The notes under the pieces are model-generated. The model searched no databases and was not told the DNA's origin. It saw nothing but the letters and a program-made list of their open reading frames with translations. The position numbers and the translations under genes were made by a program. Positions 37,390-45,157 of a DNA stretch of 64,000 nucleotides are shown in pieces (the stretch's first letter is position 1; each line of letters begins with the position of its first letter). Source of the stretch: Shimia sp. R9_2 (GTDB lineage Bacteria > Pseudomonadota > Alphaproteobacteria > Rhodobacterales > Rhodobacteraceae); contig NZ_JAGHRO010000005.1 of assembly GCF_017743735.1 (NCBI RefSeq), positions 186,001-250,000 on the forward strand, read 5' to 3'.

Positions 37390-38214
37390 CTACAGCGCGA
37401 TTGTGCCTGTGATGCAGCTCTGCACGGCGCCGCCGACCCAGATCTCACCACCGTCACTTTGCACATGCACGCGGCCTTTGCGCCCCAAGGCGGTGCCTTG
37501 TGCGGCCACGTAGCTGTGTGCGGCATGGCCTGCACCGATGAGCCATTGGGCGATGCCTGCATTCAGGCTGCCAGTCACCGGGTCTTCCAGCCCGCGGGCG
37601 GTGAAGCCGCGCACTTCAAAGTCGGTTTCCGTTGCCGGGGCAACGACGCCGATGCGCAGGCCGTTCAGCGTGGCGTAGTCCGGCGAGATGGCCATGGCCG
37701 TGGCGTGATCGCGCAGCAGAAGCGCCGCCCAGCCGGGGCCATTGTCGACCCATGCGGCCTCTATGATGTCTGTCTCTGAGAGGCCGAGACCTTTGATGGC
37801 GCGGGCGCGGGTGGCTGCATCCAGTGCGCCGCTGCGGGTGAGGGGCGGGGCCATGAAGAAGAGCTTCTCTCCGTCGCGGCGGATGCGGATCAGGCCTGCG
37901 CCGCAGTCTTGCAGGATGTCGTCGCCTTTGGGGACACCGCCTTGGTTGAGCCAGACCTGCGCGCTTCCGAGTGTCGGGTGGCCGGCAAAAGGCAGCTCTT
38001 GTGCCGGGGTGAAAATCCGCACGCGGTAGTCGGCCGCAGGATCGCGGGGCGGCAGCAGGAAGCTTGTTTCACTTAGGTTGGCCCAGTTGGCGAGTTGCCC
38101 CATTTGGATGTCGCTGAGCGGCTCTGCGTCGCCGACAACGGCCAGCGGGTTGCCAAAACTCGGGTTGTCGGTGAAGACATCAACCTGCGCAAAGGGGAAT
38201 TCCTGCTGTCCCAT
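37390..38214 (-). CDS. PhzF-family isomerase/epimerase-like protein
   Basis: A 274-residue member of the PhzF family, which includes trans-2,3-dihydro-3-hydroxyanthranilate isomerase. The pseudo-twofold fold is signalled by FAQVDVFTDNPSFGNPLAVV at the N-terminus, the catalytic Glu in NLSETSFL (about 47) and LPFAGHPTLGSA (about 70-81), with the second-lobe GFTARGLEDPVTGSLN. ATG 38214 has AGAGG upstream. No phenazine genes are nearby, so this is a generic PhzF-like protein of unknown substrate. Confidence 0.9.
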   Translation of the reverse strand: MGQQEFPFAQVDVFTDNPSFGNPLAVVGDAEPLSDIQMGQLANWANLSETSFLLPPRDPAADYRVRIFTPAQELPFAGHPTLGSAQVWLNQGGVPKGDDILQDCGAGLIRIRRDGEKLFFMAPPLTRSGALDAATRARAIKGLGLSETDIIEAAWVDNGPGWAALLLRDHATAMAISPDYATLNGLRIGVVAPATETDFEVRGFTARGLEDPVTGSLNAGIAQWLIGAGHAAHSYVAAQGTALGRKGRVHVQSDGGEIWVGGAVQSCITGTIAL

Positions 38215-38310
38215 CACTATCCTCTTGGAATCTGGCGAAAATCCGGGCATTGGGAACAGCCCTTCCTTGGGTCTCTCACCGGGCGGTGGAGACTTGTGCA
38301 TAGTTCACTT

Positions 38311-38406
38311 TAATCCACAACTTATTGCGTTATCCACAGATATTTTGCTTTACACATCGTAAAGGGCACCTCACCATATGTTGTAAGGGCGGTGGAGTTT
38401 TCCACA
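38311..38406 (+). promoter_or_regulatory. Cluster of three DnaA-box-like sites
   Basis: TAATCCACA (38311-38319), TTATCCACA (38330-38338, perfect) and TTTTCCACA (38398-38406) lie in the same orientation within an AT-richer divergent spacer between the PhzF and ybjN genes. No origin genes surround it. Confidence 0.4.
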
Positions 38407-38476
38407 GGTCCTAGAGCAGGCACCAAGCGTTAGGGGAGCTGCCAATCCCCACGCGATAGCAAAACGAGGTGGCGCC

Positions 38477-38977
38477 ATGGCATTATCAGAGCAGTTTCTG
38501 GAAGAAGACCTGCACCCTATTGATATCGTTGAGCATATCGCAGAGGTGCGGGACTGGAATTTTGAGCGGATCGCAGATGACCAGATCGCTATGGCGGTCG
38601 AAGGACAGTGGAAGACCTATTCCATCACGCTGGCCTGGTCTGCCTATGACGAGACTTTGCGGCTGGTCTGTTCCTATGAGGCGCAGCCGCCGGAAGAGAA
38701 GCTGCCGCAGCTTTATGAGACGCTGAATGCAGTGAATGATGAGTGTTGGTCCGGTGCCTTCACCTATTGGGAGCGCCAGCAGCTGATGATTTATCGCTAT
38801 GGTCTGGTGCTGGCGGGCGGACAGGTGGCGAGCCCTGATCAGATCGACACGATGATCCGCAACGCGGTGCAGAACGCGGAGCGGTTTTACCCGGCGTTTC
38901 AGCTTGTGGTCTGGGGTGAGCGAACTGTGAAAGATGCAATGCAAGTTGCCATTGCAGAGGCCTACGGGCGGGCGTAA
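38477..38977 (+). CDS. YbjN domain-containing protein
   Basis: A 166-residue YbjN-family protein (type III chaperone-like fold). It begins LHPIDIVEHIAEVRDWNFERI and has the conserved WSAYDETLRLVCSYE strands and WSGAFTYWERQQLMIYRYGLVL (about 90-112). E. coli YbjN affects motility and stress traits, but mechanism is unsettled. It precedes proC by 31 nt, with a hairpin in between, and may be co-transcribed with proC-csaA. Confidence 0.88.
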   Translation: MALSEQFLEEDLHPIDIVEHIAEVRDWNFERIADDQIAMAVEGQWKTYSITLAWSAYDETLRLVCSYEAQPPEEKLPQLYETLNAVNDECWSGAFTYWERQQLMIYRYGLVLAGGQVASPDQIDTMIRNAVQNAERFYPAFQLVVWGERTVKDAMQVAIAEAYGRA

Positions 38978-38982
38978 CACTT

Positions 38983-39004
38983 GCCCCCAACAGGATAAGG
39001 GGGC
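38983..39004 (+). promoter_or_regulatory. Hairpin covering the proC ribosome-binding region
   Basis: GCCCCC (38983-38988) is complementary to GGGGGC (38999-39004), with AACAGGATAA as loop. The right arm is 4 nt from the proC ATG, so folding would hide the purine-rich region used for initiation. Confidence 0.4.
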
Positions 39005-39008
39005 TTTC

Positions 39009-39824
39009 ATGGACATGACTTTGGTGGCCGAGCGCGGGCTTGTGCTTTTGGGCTGCGGCAAGATGGGCTCTGCGATGTTGCAGGGCTGGCTGGCGGATGG
39101 GCTGCCTGCGGGCTCGGTCTGGGTACAGGATCCATTTCCCAGCGATTGGGTGCAGCAAAGCGGTGTCCATGTGAATGCAGAGCTGCCAGCCGCGCCCGCG
39201 GTGGTGCTGATCGCGGTGAAACCACAGATGATGGCGGATGCGCTGCCGGTTCTGGCGGCCATGGGCAATGGCGAGACGCTGTTTGTCTCGGTTGCGGCGG
39301 GCATCTCCATCGGCACCTATGAAGACATTCTCGGCGAAAACACCCCGATTGTGCGCGCCATGCCCAACACGCCCGCGGCGGTCGGCAAGGGCATCACGGC
39401 AATCGTGGCCAATGGGCCTGCGGGAGAGGCCGGGTTGGTCGCCTCTGAGGCGCTGCTTTCTGCAGTTGGGGAGGTGGTGCGTCTTGAGCGTGAAAGCCAG
39501 ATGGATGCGGTCACCGGGCTGAGCGGCTCTGGCCCGGCCTATGTGTTTCACATGATCGAGACCATGGCGGCGGCAGGAGAGGCGCAGGGCCTGTCGCCTG
39601 AGCTGTCCATGGCGCTGGCCAAAGCCACGGTGGCGGGCGCAGGCGCGTTGGCGGAGAGCGCTGAGGAAAGCCCTGAACAGTTGCGCATCAATGTGACCAG
39701 CCCCAATGGCACCACGCAGGCCGGGCTGGAGGTTCTGATGGACACCGCAGAAGGCCTGCCGCCTCTGATGATCAAAACCGTGGGCGCCGCGGCGGAGCGG
39801 AGCCGGGAGCTGGCCAATGGCTGA
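39009..39824 (+). CDS. proC: Pyrroline-5-carboxylate reductase
   Basis: Last step of proline synthesis: pyrroline-5-carboxylate plus NAD(P)H to proline. The 271-residue protein has the Rossmann motif LLGCGKMGSAM (about 13-23), VKPQMM, the family signature from GLSGSGPAYVF to MIETMAA (about 173-190) and VTSPNGTTQAGL (about 231-242). ATG 39009 is chosen; the open frame extends to 38934 inside ybjN. It overlaps csaA by 8 nt. Confidence 0.96.
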   Translation: MDMTLVAERGLVLLGCGKMGSAMLQGWLADGLPAGSVWVQDPFPSDWVQQSGVHVNAELPAAPAVVLIAVKPQMMADALPVLAAMGNGETLFVSVAAGISIGTYEDILGENTPIVRAMPNTPAAVGKGITAIVANGPAGEAGLVASEALLSAVGEVVRLERESQMDAVTGLSGSGPAYVFHMIETMAAAGEAQGLSPELSMALAKATVAGAGALAESAEESPEQLRINVTSPNGTTQAGLEVLMDTAEGLPPLMIKTVGAAAERSRELANG

Positions 39825-40155
39825 GATCAGTTTTGACGATTTTCTGAAGGTCGATATTCGCGTGGGCACGGTGGTGCGGGCGGAAGACTATCCGGAGGCG
39901 CGCAAACCTGCGATCAAGCTCTGGGTGGATTTTGGCGATGAGCTGGGCGTGCGCAAAAGCTCGGCGCAGATCACCGCGCATTATAATCCCACCGGATTGA
40001 TCGGCAAACAGGTGATGGCGGTTGTGAATTTTCCACCGCGCCAAATTGGCAAATTCATGTCGGAAATTCTGGTGCTGGGGCTGCCCGATCAGGCGGGAGA
40101 GATCACGCTGATCGGCCCGGACGGGCCGGTGCCAAACGGGGGGCGGATGCATTGA
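39817..40155 (+). CDS. csaA: tRNA-binding protein CsaA
   Basis: A 112-residue OB-fold tRNA-binding protein of the CsaA type, proposed to assist protein secretion as a chaperone and able to bind tRNA. Motifs are DFLKVDIRVGTVV at the N-terminus, KLWVDFG, KSSAQIT and VVNFPPRQIGKFMSEILVLG (about 68-87). It overlaps proC by 8 nt and the dehydrogenase gene by 4 nt (TTGA), so all three are coupled. Confidence 0.93.
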   Translation: MAEISFDDFLKVDIRVGTVVRAEDYPEARKPAIKLWVDFGDELGVRKSSAQITAHYNPTGLIGKQVMAVVNFPPRQIGKFMSEILVLGLPDQAGEITLIGPDGPVPNGGRMH

Positions 40156-41105
40156 AATCGCTTTTGATCACACGGCCGCTGCCAGATGAGGTGCTCGCGG
40201 CGGCGAGGGCGCAGTTTTCGGTGACGGTGCGGCTCAACAACCTGCCGATGGAGGGGGATGAGCTGCGCGATGCCCTGCGCAACTTTGATCTGGTGCTGCC
40301 AACACTGGGTGATGCCTTTGACCGCAAGGTGTTTGCCGATGTGGCGGCGCCGCGCTGCAAGATGCTGGCGAATTTTGGCGTGGGTTTCAATCATATCGAC
40401 ACCAAGGCGGCCAAGATGGCGGGCATCACCGTGACCAACACGCCGGGTGCTGTGACCGATGCCACGGCAGATGTGGCGATGACCTTGATCCTGATGAGCG
40501 CGCGGCGCGCCGGCGAGGGTGAACGTCTGGTGCGCGCAGGCCAGTGGCGTGGCTGGCATCCGACCCAGATGCTGGGGATGCATCTGACCGGCAAGACCGT
40601 CGGCATCGCGGGCATGGGCCGCATTGGTCAGGCGATTGCCGCGCGCTGCCATTTTGGCTTTGGCATGCCGGTGAAATACTGGAACCGCTCTGAAAAAGAG
40701 CTGGCATTTCCGGCAGAACGCGTGACCTCGATCACCGATCTGGCGGCGCAGGTGGATGTGCTGGTGGCGGCGGTGCCCGGCGGGGCGGACACCCATCATC
40801 TGTTTGATGCGGAGGTCTTTGCCGCGATGCAAAGCCACGCCCATTTCATCAATATTTCCCGCGGGGAAGTGGTGCATGAGGCCGCTTTGATCGCCGCTTT
40901 GGAGGCGGAGGAGATCGGCGGGGCGGGCTTGGATGTCTATGAGTTTGAACCCAAGGTGCCGGAAGCGCTGCGCAAGCGCGAAAATGTCACCCTGTTGCCG
41001 CATCTGGGCACAGCGGCGCTGGAAGTGCGCACGCAGATGGGACTGATGGCGGTGGAGAACCTGATCGCCTTTTCCCAAGGGCAAACGCCGCCAAATCTCG
41101 TTTAG
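40152..41105 (+). CDS. D-isomer-specific 2-hydroxyacid dehydrogenase (glyoxylate/hydroxypyruvate reductase-like)
   Basis: A 317-residue NAD(P)-dependent enzyme. The nucleotide motif is VGIAGMGRIGQAI (about 148-160); catalytic Arg is in NISRGEVV (about 236), Glu in VYEFEPK (about 265) and His in LLPHLGTAA (about 284). It is most like glycerate/glyoxylate reductases of this group. The start is TTG overlapping the csaA stop (TTGA), which is unusual but leaves no better choice. Substrate inferred from family only. Confidence 0.9.
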   Translation: MKSLLITRPLPDEVLAAARAQFSVTVRLNNLPMEGDELRDALRNFDLVLPTLGDAFDRKVFADVAAPRCKMLANFGVGFNHIDTKAAKMAGITVTNTPGAVTDATADVAMTLILMSARRAGEGERLVRAGQWRGWHPTQMLGMHLTGKTVGIAGMGRIGQAIAARCHFGFGMPVKYWNRSEKELAFPAERVTSITDLAAQVDVLVAAVPGGADTHHLFDAEVFAAMQSHAHFINISRGEVVHEAALIAALEAEEIGGAGLDVYEFEPKVPEALRKRENVTLLPHLGTAALEVRTQMGLMAVENLIAFSQGQTPPNLV

Positions 41106-41142
41106 ATTGTCGGCCTGAAAACCTGAGGCGCGAGTGGCAGGT

Positions 41143-41748
41143 TTATTCCGCCGCTCTGCGTTCCTTGGGCATGTCGCCCATGGCCTCGCGCCAGTGACGG
41201 CGGCAGAGAGACACATAGCTTTCATTGCCGCCGATCTGCACCTGAGCCCCCTCGCGCAGGACATTGCCGGTTTCATCCTGACGCACAACCATGGTGGCTT
41301 TCTTGCCGCAATGGCATATGGTGCGCACTTCGCGCATCTCATCGGCCAGCGCCAGAAGCGCGGCGGAGCCGGGGAACAGCTGGCCCTGAAAATCGACGCG
41401 CAGCCCGTAGCACATGACCGGCACTTTCAGATCATCCACGGTGCGGGCCAGTTGCCAAACTTGTTCCTCGCTCAGGAACTGGGCCTCATCAATGAAGACA
41501 CAGGCGATTTTTCCTGCCTCGATGCGGGCCTCGATCTTGGCATAGAGATCAGAACTTGGATCAAAGGTGTCTGCAGGTTCGGAAATGCCGATGCGGGAGG
41601 CGATGCGTCCGGCCCCTGCGCGGTGGTCGAGCTTGGCGGTGAGCAGATAGGTCTGCATCCCGCGCTCACGGTAGTTGTGAGAGGCCTGCAAAAGCACAGT
41701 CGATTTGCCGGCGTTCATGGTCGAATATTGGAAATACAGCTTGGCCAT
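41143..41748 (-). CDS. tdk: Thymidine kinase
   Basis: Salvage enzyme phosphorylating thymidine. The 201-residue type II kinase has P-loop STMNAGKST (about 9-17), VFIDEAQFL (catalytic Glu about 90-98), and zinc-binding cysteines in ICHCGKKA and SLCRRHW. ATG 41748 gives the standard MAKLYFQYS start; the frame extends to 41829 without support. It is convergent with the dehydrogenase gene and divergent from the HTH-LuxR pair. Confidence 0.97.
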   Translation of the reverse strand: MAKLYFQYSTMNAGKSTVLLQASHNYRERGMQTYLLTAKLDHRAGAGRIASRIGISEPADTFDPSSDLYAKIEARIEAGKIACVFIDEAQFLSEEQVWQLARTVDDLKVPVMCYGLRVDFQGQLFPGSAALLALADEMREVRTICHCGKKATMVVRQDETGNVLREGAQVQIGGNESYVSLCRRHWREAMGDMPKERRAAE

Positions 41749-42162
41749 GGGCGGGTGATAAGACGCAACGGGCCATGGGTGCAAGACCATGGGGGGAGGG
41801 CTGCGCGAAAAACTCTGACGGCGATGCACAGAGGCCGATCGCTGCGCCGGATCGGCGGCTGAGACAGGTTTGTTTGGCGGGTGGAGCGCACCCCGGGGTC
41901 AAACTGGTTGAACCATTGGGGATGTTGATCCCGGGATGCGCGGCCTGTTGGCCAACGGCAGATCTCCACGCAGATCTCCACCGCCCTCCTATGATCCGGC
42001 TGCACCCACCGGACACTGACATTGCCGGAGGAAACGCTTCCGGTCTTTCTCAAATGACAAAAATAGGGTTAATTCGAAAATGGGAAAAGAAATCTGCCTT
42101 TCCCCTCACGTGGGGGTGTGAGATGAAATGCGGCAGATCATTCAATGGGTTGGAACGAATAT
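41749..42162. other. 414-nt divergent spacer without a supported gene
   Basis: Open frames here have no ribosome site and shadow each other. Visible structure: a 12-nt tandem duplication (CAGATCTCCACG at 41959-41970, then CAGATCTCCACC at 41971-41982), and a CACGTG-centred palindrome CCCTCACGTGGGGG (42103-42116, 12 of 14 bases symmetric) 47 nt before the HTH gene start. Upstream control regions of tdk and of the HTH-luxR pair must lie here. Confidence 0.6.
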
Positions 42163-42618
42163 ATGAGCGTTGTGGACAGTTATCTGAAGAAGCATTCCGA
42201 GGCCTTGGTGAAAGACGTCGGGATCGAGGCTGCCTGCGAGCTGACGGGCAAGTCCAAAGCAACACTGGGGCGCTACTATTCAGGGCATGAGGAGCACGCG
42301 GATCGGTTTATGCCGATTGATGCGGTGGCCGCGCTGGAAGAGGCGGCGTCTTATCCGCATGTGACCGCAGCGCTTGCGGAGCTGCGGGGCAATTCGCTCA
42401 ACCATGACAGCCGCCGCAACCCGAACAGCAAGGGAGGCGTCAACTCTGATGTGATCGCGCTGAGCCAGCGGTTTGCTCTGCTGATGGCGGAATACAACCA
42501 ATCCATCGAGGATGGGGTGATCACTGTCACCGAGGCCAAACGTCTTTTGCGCGAAACCGTCGCGCTGCAGCAGGTTCTAGTGGATATGAAGCTGCATCTG
42601 GAAGAGGAATCCGTCTGA
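42163..42618 (+). CDS. Small helix-turn-helix protein upstream of the LuxR gene
   Basis: I do not recognise a named family. The 151-residue protein has an N-terminal helix-turn-helix-like segment (GIEAACELTGKSKATLGRYYSG, here broken as GIEAACELTGK then SKATLGRYYSG, about 20-41) recalling phage CII-type regulators, a middle region ending ELRG, and a C-terminal helix ITVTEAKRLLRETVALQQVLVDMK likely to form a coiled coil. ATG 42163 and 42145 are both possible; ribosome sites are weak. The luxR gene begins 3 nt after its stop, so the two are co-expressed. Confidence 0.7.
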   Translation: MSVVDSYLKKHSEALVKDVGIEAACELTGKSKATLGRYYSGHEEHADRFMPIDAVAALEEAASYPHVTAALAELRGNSLNHDSRRNPNSKGGVNSDVIALSQRFALLMAEYNQSIEDGVITVTEAKRLLRETVALQQVLVDMKLHLEEESV

Positions 42619-42621
42619 CCG

Positions 42622-43497
42622 ATGATCGATGCGTCCGGGCGTCGGCCGCTTCTGGCGGCTGAGCGTCACACACCGGAACTGTTGCACGGGTTTCTGGCTG
42701 ATCTGGAAGCCACGCGGACTTCAGCGGAGGTCTGGGCGCTGATCGTCGAGGTGGGGCAGACCCTGAACCTGCCGTATATTGATTTCATCTGCGCCAACAA
42801 CTTCTCCAACTGGAAGCGGACGCTGTTTATCCGCACCTCGTATGACAGCACCTGGCTGAACACGCACAACAACGATCCAGAGACCTCCAAGTGGAGCTAT
42901 TTCCGCACCCATGCGATCAATTGCCTGACGCCGATTGCGGTGGGGTTGGAGTTTGCGGATGAATTTCACCACATCCCGGAGCAGCGCTACAAGGTGCTCA
43001 AGGAGGCGGCTGAGCGGGGTTTGCGCGCGGGGTTCTCTATCCCTCTGAGGCTGAATGCGCCGCCGCAGGCCGCGCTGATCACCTTTTGCGGGGACCACTC
43101 CAAAAGAGAGATGCGACACATCATTCAGACCCATGGATGGGTCCTAAATACTGTCGCAATGATGGGCCATCAGCGGTATCTTGCTCATTTTGCGGCAGAA
43201 TTTACCGAGCGGAACCAAATTTCGGACAAACAGCGCGAACTTCTGGAAATGATCGGGGCCGGGCTTCAGGACAAGGTGATTGCCGAGAAACTTGAGATCT
43301 CTGTTTCTGCGGTGCGGCAACGGATGAAAAACATCCTCAGCAAAACCGGACTGTCCAATCGAGCGGACCTTGCAGCGCTGGCGATGAGCGCCGGGCTGGT
43401 GAAAGATCCGCTGAACCGGATGCACAATGAGGAAGCGGGCATTCTGGTTGAGATGGATGATCCGCCGGGCGGCAAGCATCTTGTGAGATACCGTTAG
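42622..43497 (+). CDS. LuxR-family transcriptional regulator (solo)
   Basis: A 291-residue regulator with an N-terminal domain (about 15-200) resembling the autoinducer-binding fold and a C-terminal LuxR helix-turn-helix (about 205-260: ISDKQRELLEMI, then DKVIAEKLEISVSAVRQRMKNI). A 30-residue tail follows. No luxI homologue is in this window, so it is a LuxR solo here; it may sense foreign or non-acyl-homoserine signals. The upstream HTH gene shares its operon, and the structured region and FabH-like gene lie beyond. Confidence 0.9.
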   Translation: MIDASGRRPLLAAERHTPELLHGFLADLEATRTSAEVWALIVEVGQTLNLPYIDFICANNFSNWKRTLFIRTSYDSTWLNTHNNDPETSKWSYFRTHAINCLTPIAVGLEFADEFHHIPEQRYKVLKEAAERGLRAGFSIPLRLNAPPQAALITFCGDHSKREMRHIIQTHGWVLNTVAMMGHQRYLAHFAAEFTERNQISDKQRELLEMIGAGLQDKVIAEKLEISVSAVRQRMKNILSKTGLSNRADLAALAMSAGLVKDPLNRMHNEEAGILVEMDDPPGGKHLVRYR

Positions 43498-43544
43498 CAT
43501 CTGAATTATAATGATTATTTTCGGGTTCTGGTGTTTTTTGGAGC

Positions 43545-43579
43545 CCAAAGAAAAAGGTGCCCCGGAGAACCGGGGCACC
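43545..43579 (-). terminator. Strong minus-strand terminator with no gene close upstream
   Basis: GGTGCCCCGG (43556-43565) and CCGGGGCACC (43570-43579) form a perfect 10-bp stem with an AGAA/TTCT loop; on the minus strand it is followed by TTTTTCTTT. The nearest minus-strand coding region ends 322 nt upstream at 43902, so it terminates either a long 3' UTR or an unannotated RNA. Confidence 0.85.
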
Positions 43580-43800
43580 TACACGTCATGAAAAGACATA
43601 CAGGGAAAATATGTGCACGGGTGTGCATACAAGACTCCGCACGGGACAGCGCAGAGTAGAAGGGGATCAGTAAACTATCACCTCTCGAACCTCTTGTCTC
43701 AGGATGCCTGGGGTAGCACCGCGGCGAAACAACAGCTCCCTCCGTAGACCATGCTAGCGCATTACCTTACGTGAGTCTGGTAGGGCAGACTGGGTGGTCA
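43580..43800 (-). ncRNA. Candidate minus-strand small RNA (or long 3' UTR of the fabH-like gene)
   Basis: About 220 nt without an open frame end in a perfect intrinsic terminator. I cannot match it to a known RNA family (it is not an obvious 6S, SRP or tmRNA) and I see no consensus promoter, so this is a structural inference only. Confidence 0.3.
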
Positions 43801-43812
43801 CAGTAAAGAGAG

Positions 43813-43859
43813 CTGTCAATTGTGATAGTTTTCTCGAGATAGGCTATCATTTCTGACAG
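43813..43859. promoter_or_regulatory. 47-bp inverted repeat, operator candidate
   Basis: CTGTCAATTGTGATAG (43813-43828) and CTATCATTTCTGACAG (43844-43859) are inverted copies matching at 12 of 16 positions (CTGTCA and TGATAG conserved), 15 nt apart. The two half-site pairs suit a tetramer or two cooperating dimers. Confidence 0.45.
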
Positions 43860-43901
43860 TCAGTGTGCGGCAGTATACCGCACACTTCGAATCACAGTTT
43901 G

Positions 43902-45023
43902 TTAATGACGCTTGACGAGCACGGATCCAACTGAATAGCCCGCGCCGAAGGAGCAAATCACCCCGTAGTCACCGGCTTCCAGATCGTCAGAGTATTTGGA
44001 GAAGGCGATGATGGAGCCCGCAGAGGAGGTGTTGGCGTAGTCCTGCAGGATGTTGGGCTGCTCGCCGTCTTCCGGTGTGCGGCCCAGAACCTTCTTGCCG
44101 ATAAAGTCGTTCATCGACTTGTTGGCCTGATGCAGCCAGAGGCGGCGCAGATTGTCCGGGGAAACGCCTTCTGCTTCGAGGTGGGACAGCATGTGGGCGG
44201 AGACCATTGGCACCACCTCTTTGAACACCTTGCGGCCGTTTTGCATGAACTGCATGTCGCGGCGGTCTACCACGCCATCGGGGCGGGAGCGGCGCAGGAA
44301 GCCGTTGTTGTTGCGGATGTTGTTGGAGAACTCGGTGGCGCAGCGGGTCGAGATGATCTCGAAGTAGTCGCCTTTGGCGTCTTCGGCGCGCTCGATCACG
44401 GTGGCGGTGGCCACATCGCCAAAGATGAAGTGGCAATCGCGGTCGCGCCATTCCAGGTGGCCTGTGCAGATCTCCGGGTTCACAACGATGGCTTTGCGCA
44501 CAGAGCCGGAGCGCACCATATCAGCAGCAGCCTGCAGGCCAAAAGTTGCAGAAGAGCAGGCCACGTTCATGTCAAAGGCAAAGCCGCCCGCGCCAAGGGC
44601 GTTCTGGATCTCAATTGCGATGGCCGGATAAGCACGCTCCATGTTGGAGGCCGCACAGATCACCAGATCAATCTCGGAGGCGTCAACCTGCGCCTGCGCG
44701 AGCGCTTTGGTGCAGGCATCAAGGGCCATTTCGGTCATCACGCCGGGTTCGTCATCGCTACGCTGGCGCAGCAGCGGGTGCATCACATCGGGGTTCAGCA
44801 CGCCCTCTTTGTCCAGCACGTGGCGCTGTTTGATGCCGGAGGCCTTGTAGATGAATTCGCTGGAGGAATGCTGCATGGGCTCCATCTCGCCGGCTTCGAT
44901 GGCGGCGGCGTTCTGGGCGTTCATCTTGTCGGCGTAGGCATTGAAGCTTTCGACCAGCTCGTCGTTGGTGATGACTTGATCTGGCGTGAAGACACCGGTG
45001 CCGGTGATGGCTGGCTTGAACAT
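43902..45023 (-). CDS. Beta-ketoacyl-ACP synthase III-like protein (FabH-like)
   Basis: A 373-residue thiolase-fold condensing enzyme. The catalytic triad is present: Cys156 in NVACSSATFG, His in LWLHQANKSM (about 290) and Asn in DYANTSSAG (about 320). It is about 55 residues longer than housekeeping FabH, with an insertion after residue 30, and resembles Pseudomonas PA3286-type enzymes that draw medium-chain acyl-CoA into fatty acid synthesis. ATG 45023 starts the FabH-like core. It is monocistronic and separated from luxR by the structured region. Substrate unknown. Confidence 0.9.
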   Translation of the reverse strand: MFKPAITGTGVFTPDQVITNDELVESFNAYADKMNAQNAAAIEAGEMEPMQHSSSEFIYKASGIKQRHVLDKEGVLNPDVMHPLLRQRSDDEPGVMTEMALDACTKALAQAQVDASEIDLVICAASNMERAYPAIAIEIQNALGAGGFAFDMNVACSSATFGLQAAADMVRSGSVRKAIVVNPEICTGHLEWRDRDCHFIFGDVATATVIERAEDAKGDYFEIISTRCATEFSNNIRNNNGFLRRSRPDGVVDRRDMQFMQNGRKVFKEVVPMVSAHMLSHLEAEGVSPDNLRRLWLHQANKSMNDFIGKKVLGRTPEDGEQPNILQDYANTSSAGSIIAFSKYSDDLEAGDYGVICSFGAGYSVGSVLVKRH

Positions 45024-45157
45024 GTTGGGCCTCAAGAGTTTCCTGTGACGGGCAAATAGCATGGATTTGGGCGAAAAGGTCAAGGGTTTACCCCTGGTAA
45101 GCTTTCAGTTCTGCCTTGTTTTGCTGATCACAAGCGGGGGGAGGCCGGTTCGCAAGA

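Larger units (their letters stand above)
43498..43901. other. 404-nt structured non-coding region between luxR and the fabH-like gene
   Basis: No credible gene. It contains, left to right, a perfect 10-bp hairpin with a minus-strand T-tract, about 230 nt of compact low-AT sequence with small hairpins (AGTCTG/CAGACT at 43774-43790), a 47-bp operator-like dyad at 43813-43859 and a hairpin GTGTGCGG/CCGCACAC at 43864-43886. Confidence 0.6.

Noticed and set aside
38300-38476. Replication origin at the DnaA-box cluster
   Set aside because: No dnaA, parAB, hemE or other origin-linked gene is nearby and only one box is perfect.
41775-42290. A 171-codon plus-strand frame in the tdk-HTH spacer
   Set aside because: No ribosome site, no family character, and it runs into the HTH gene in another frame.
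42163-42618. Prophage remnant suggested by the CII-like HTH protein
   Set aside because: No other phage gene, integrase or attachment repeat is present and the gene is coupled to luxR.
43700-43735. Resemblance of GGGGTAGCACCGCGG to a T-box element
   Set aside because: The conserved core is not matched well, T-boxes are not expected in this group, and no terminator or synthetase gene follows on that strand.
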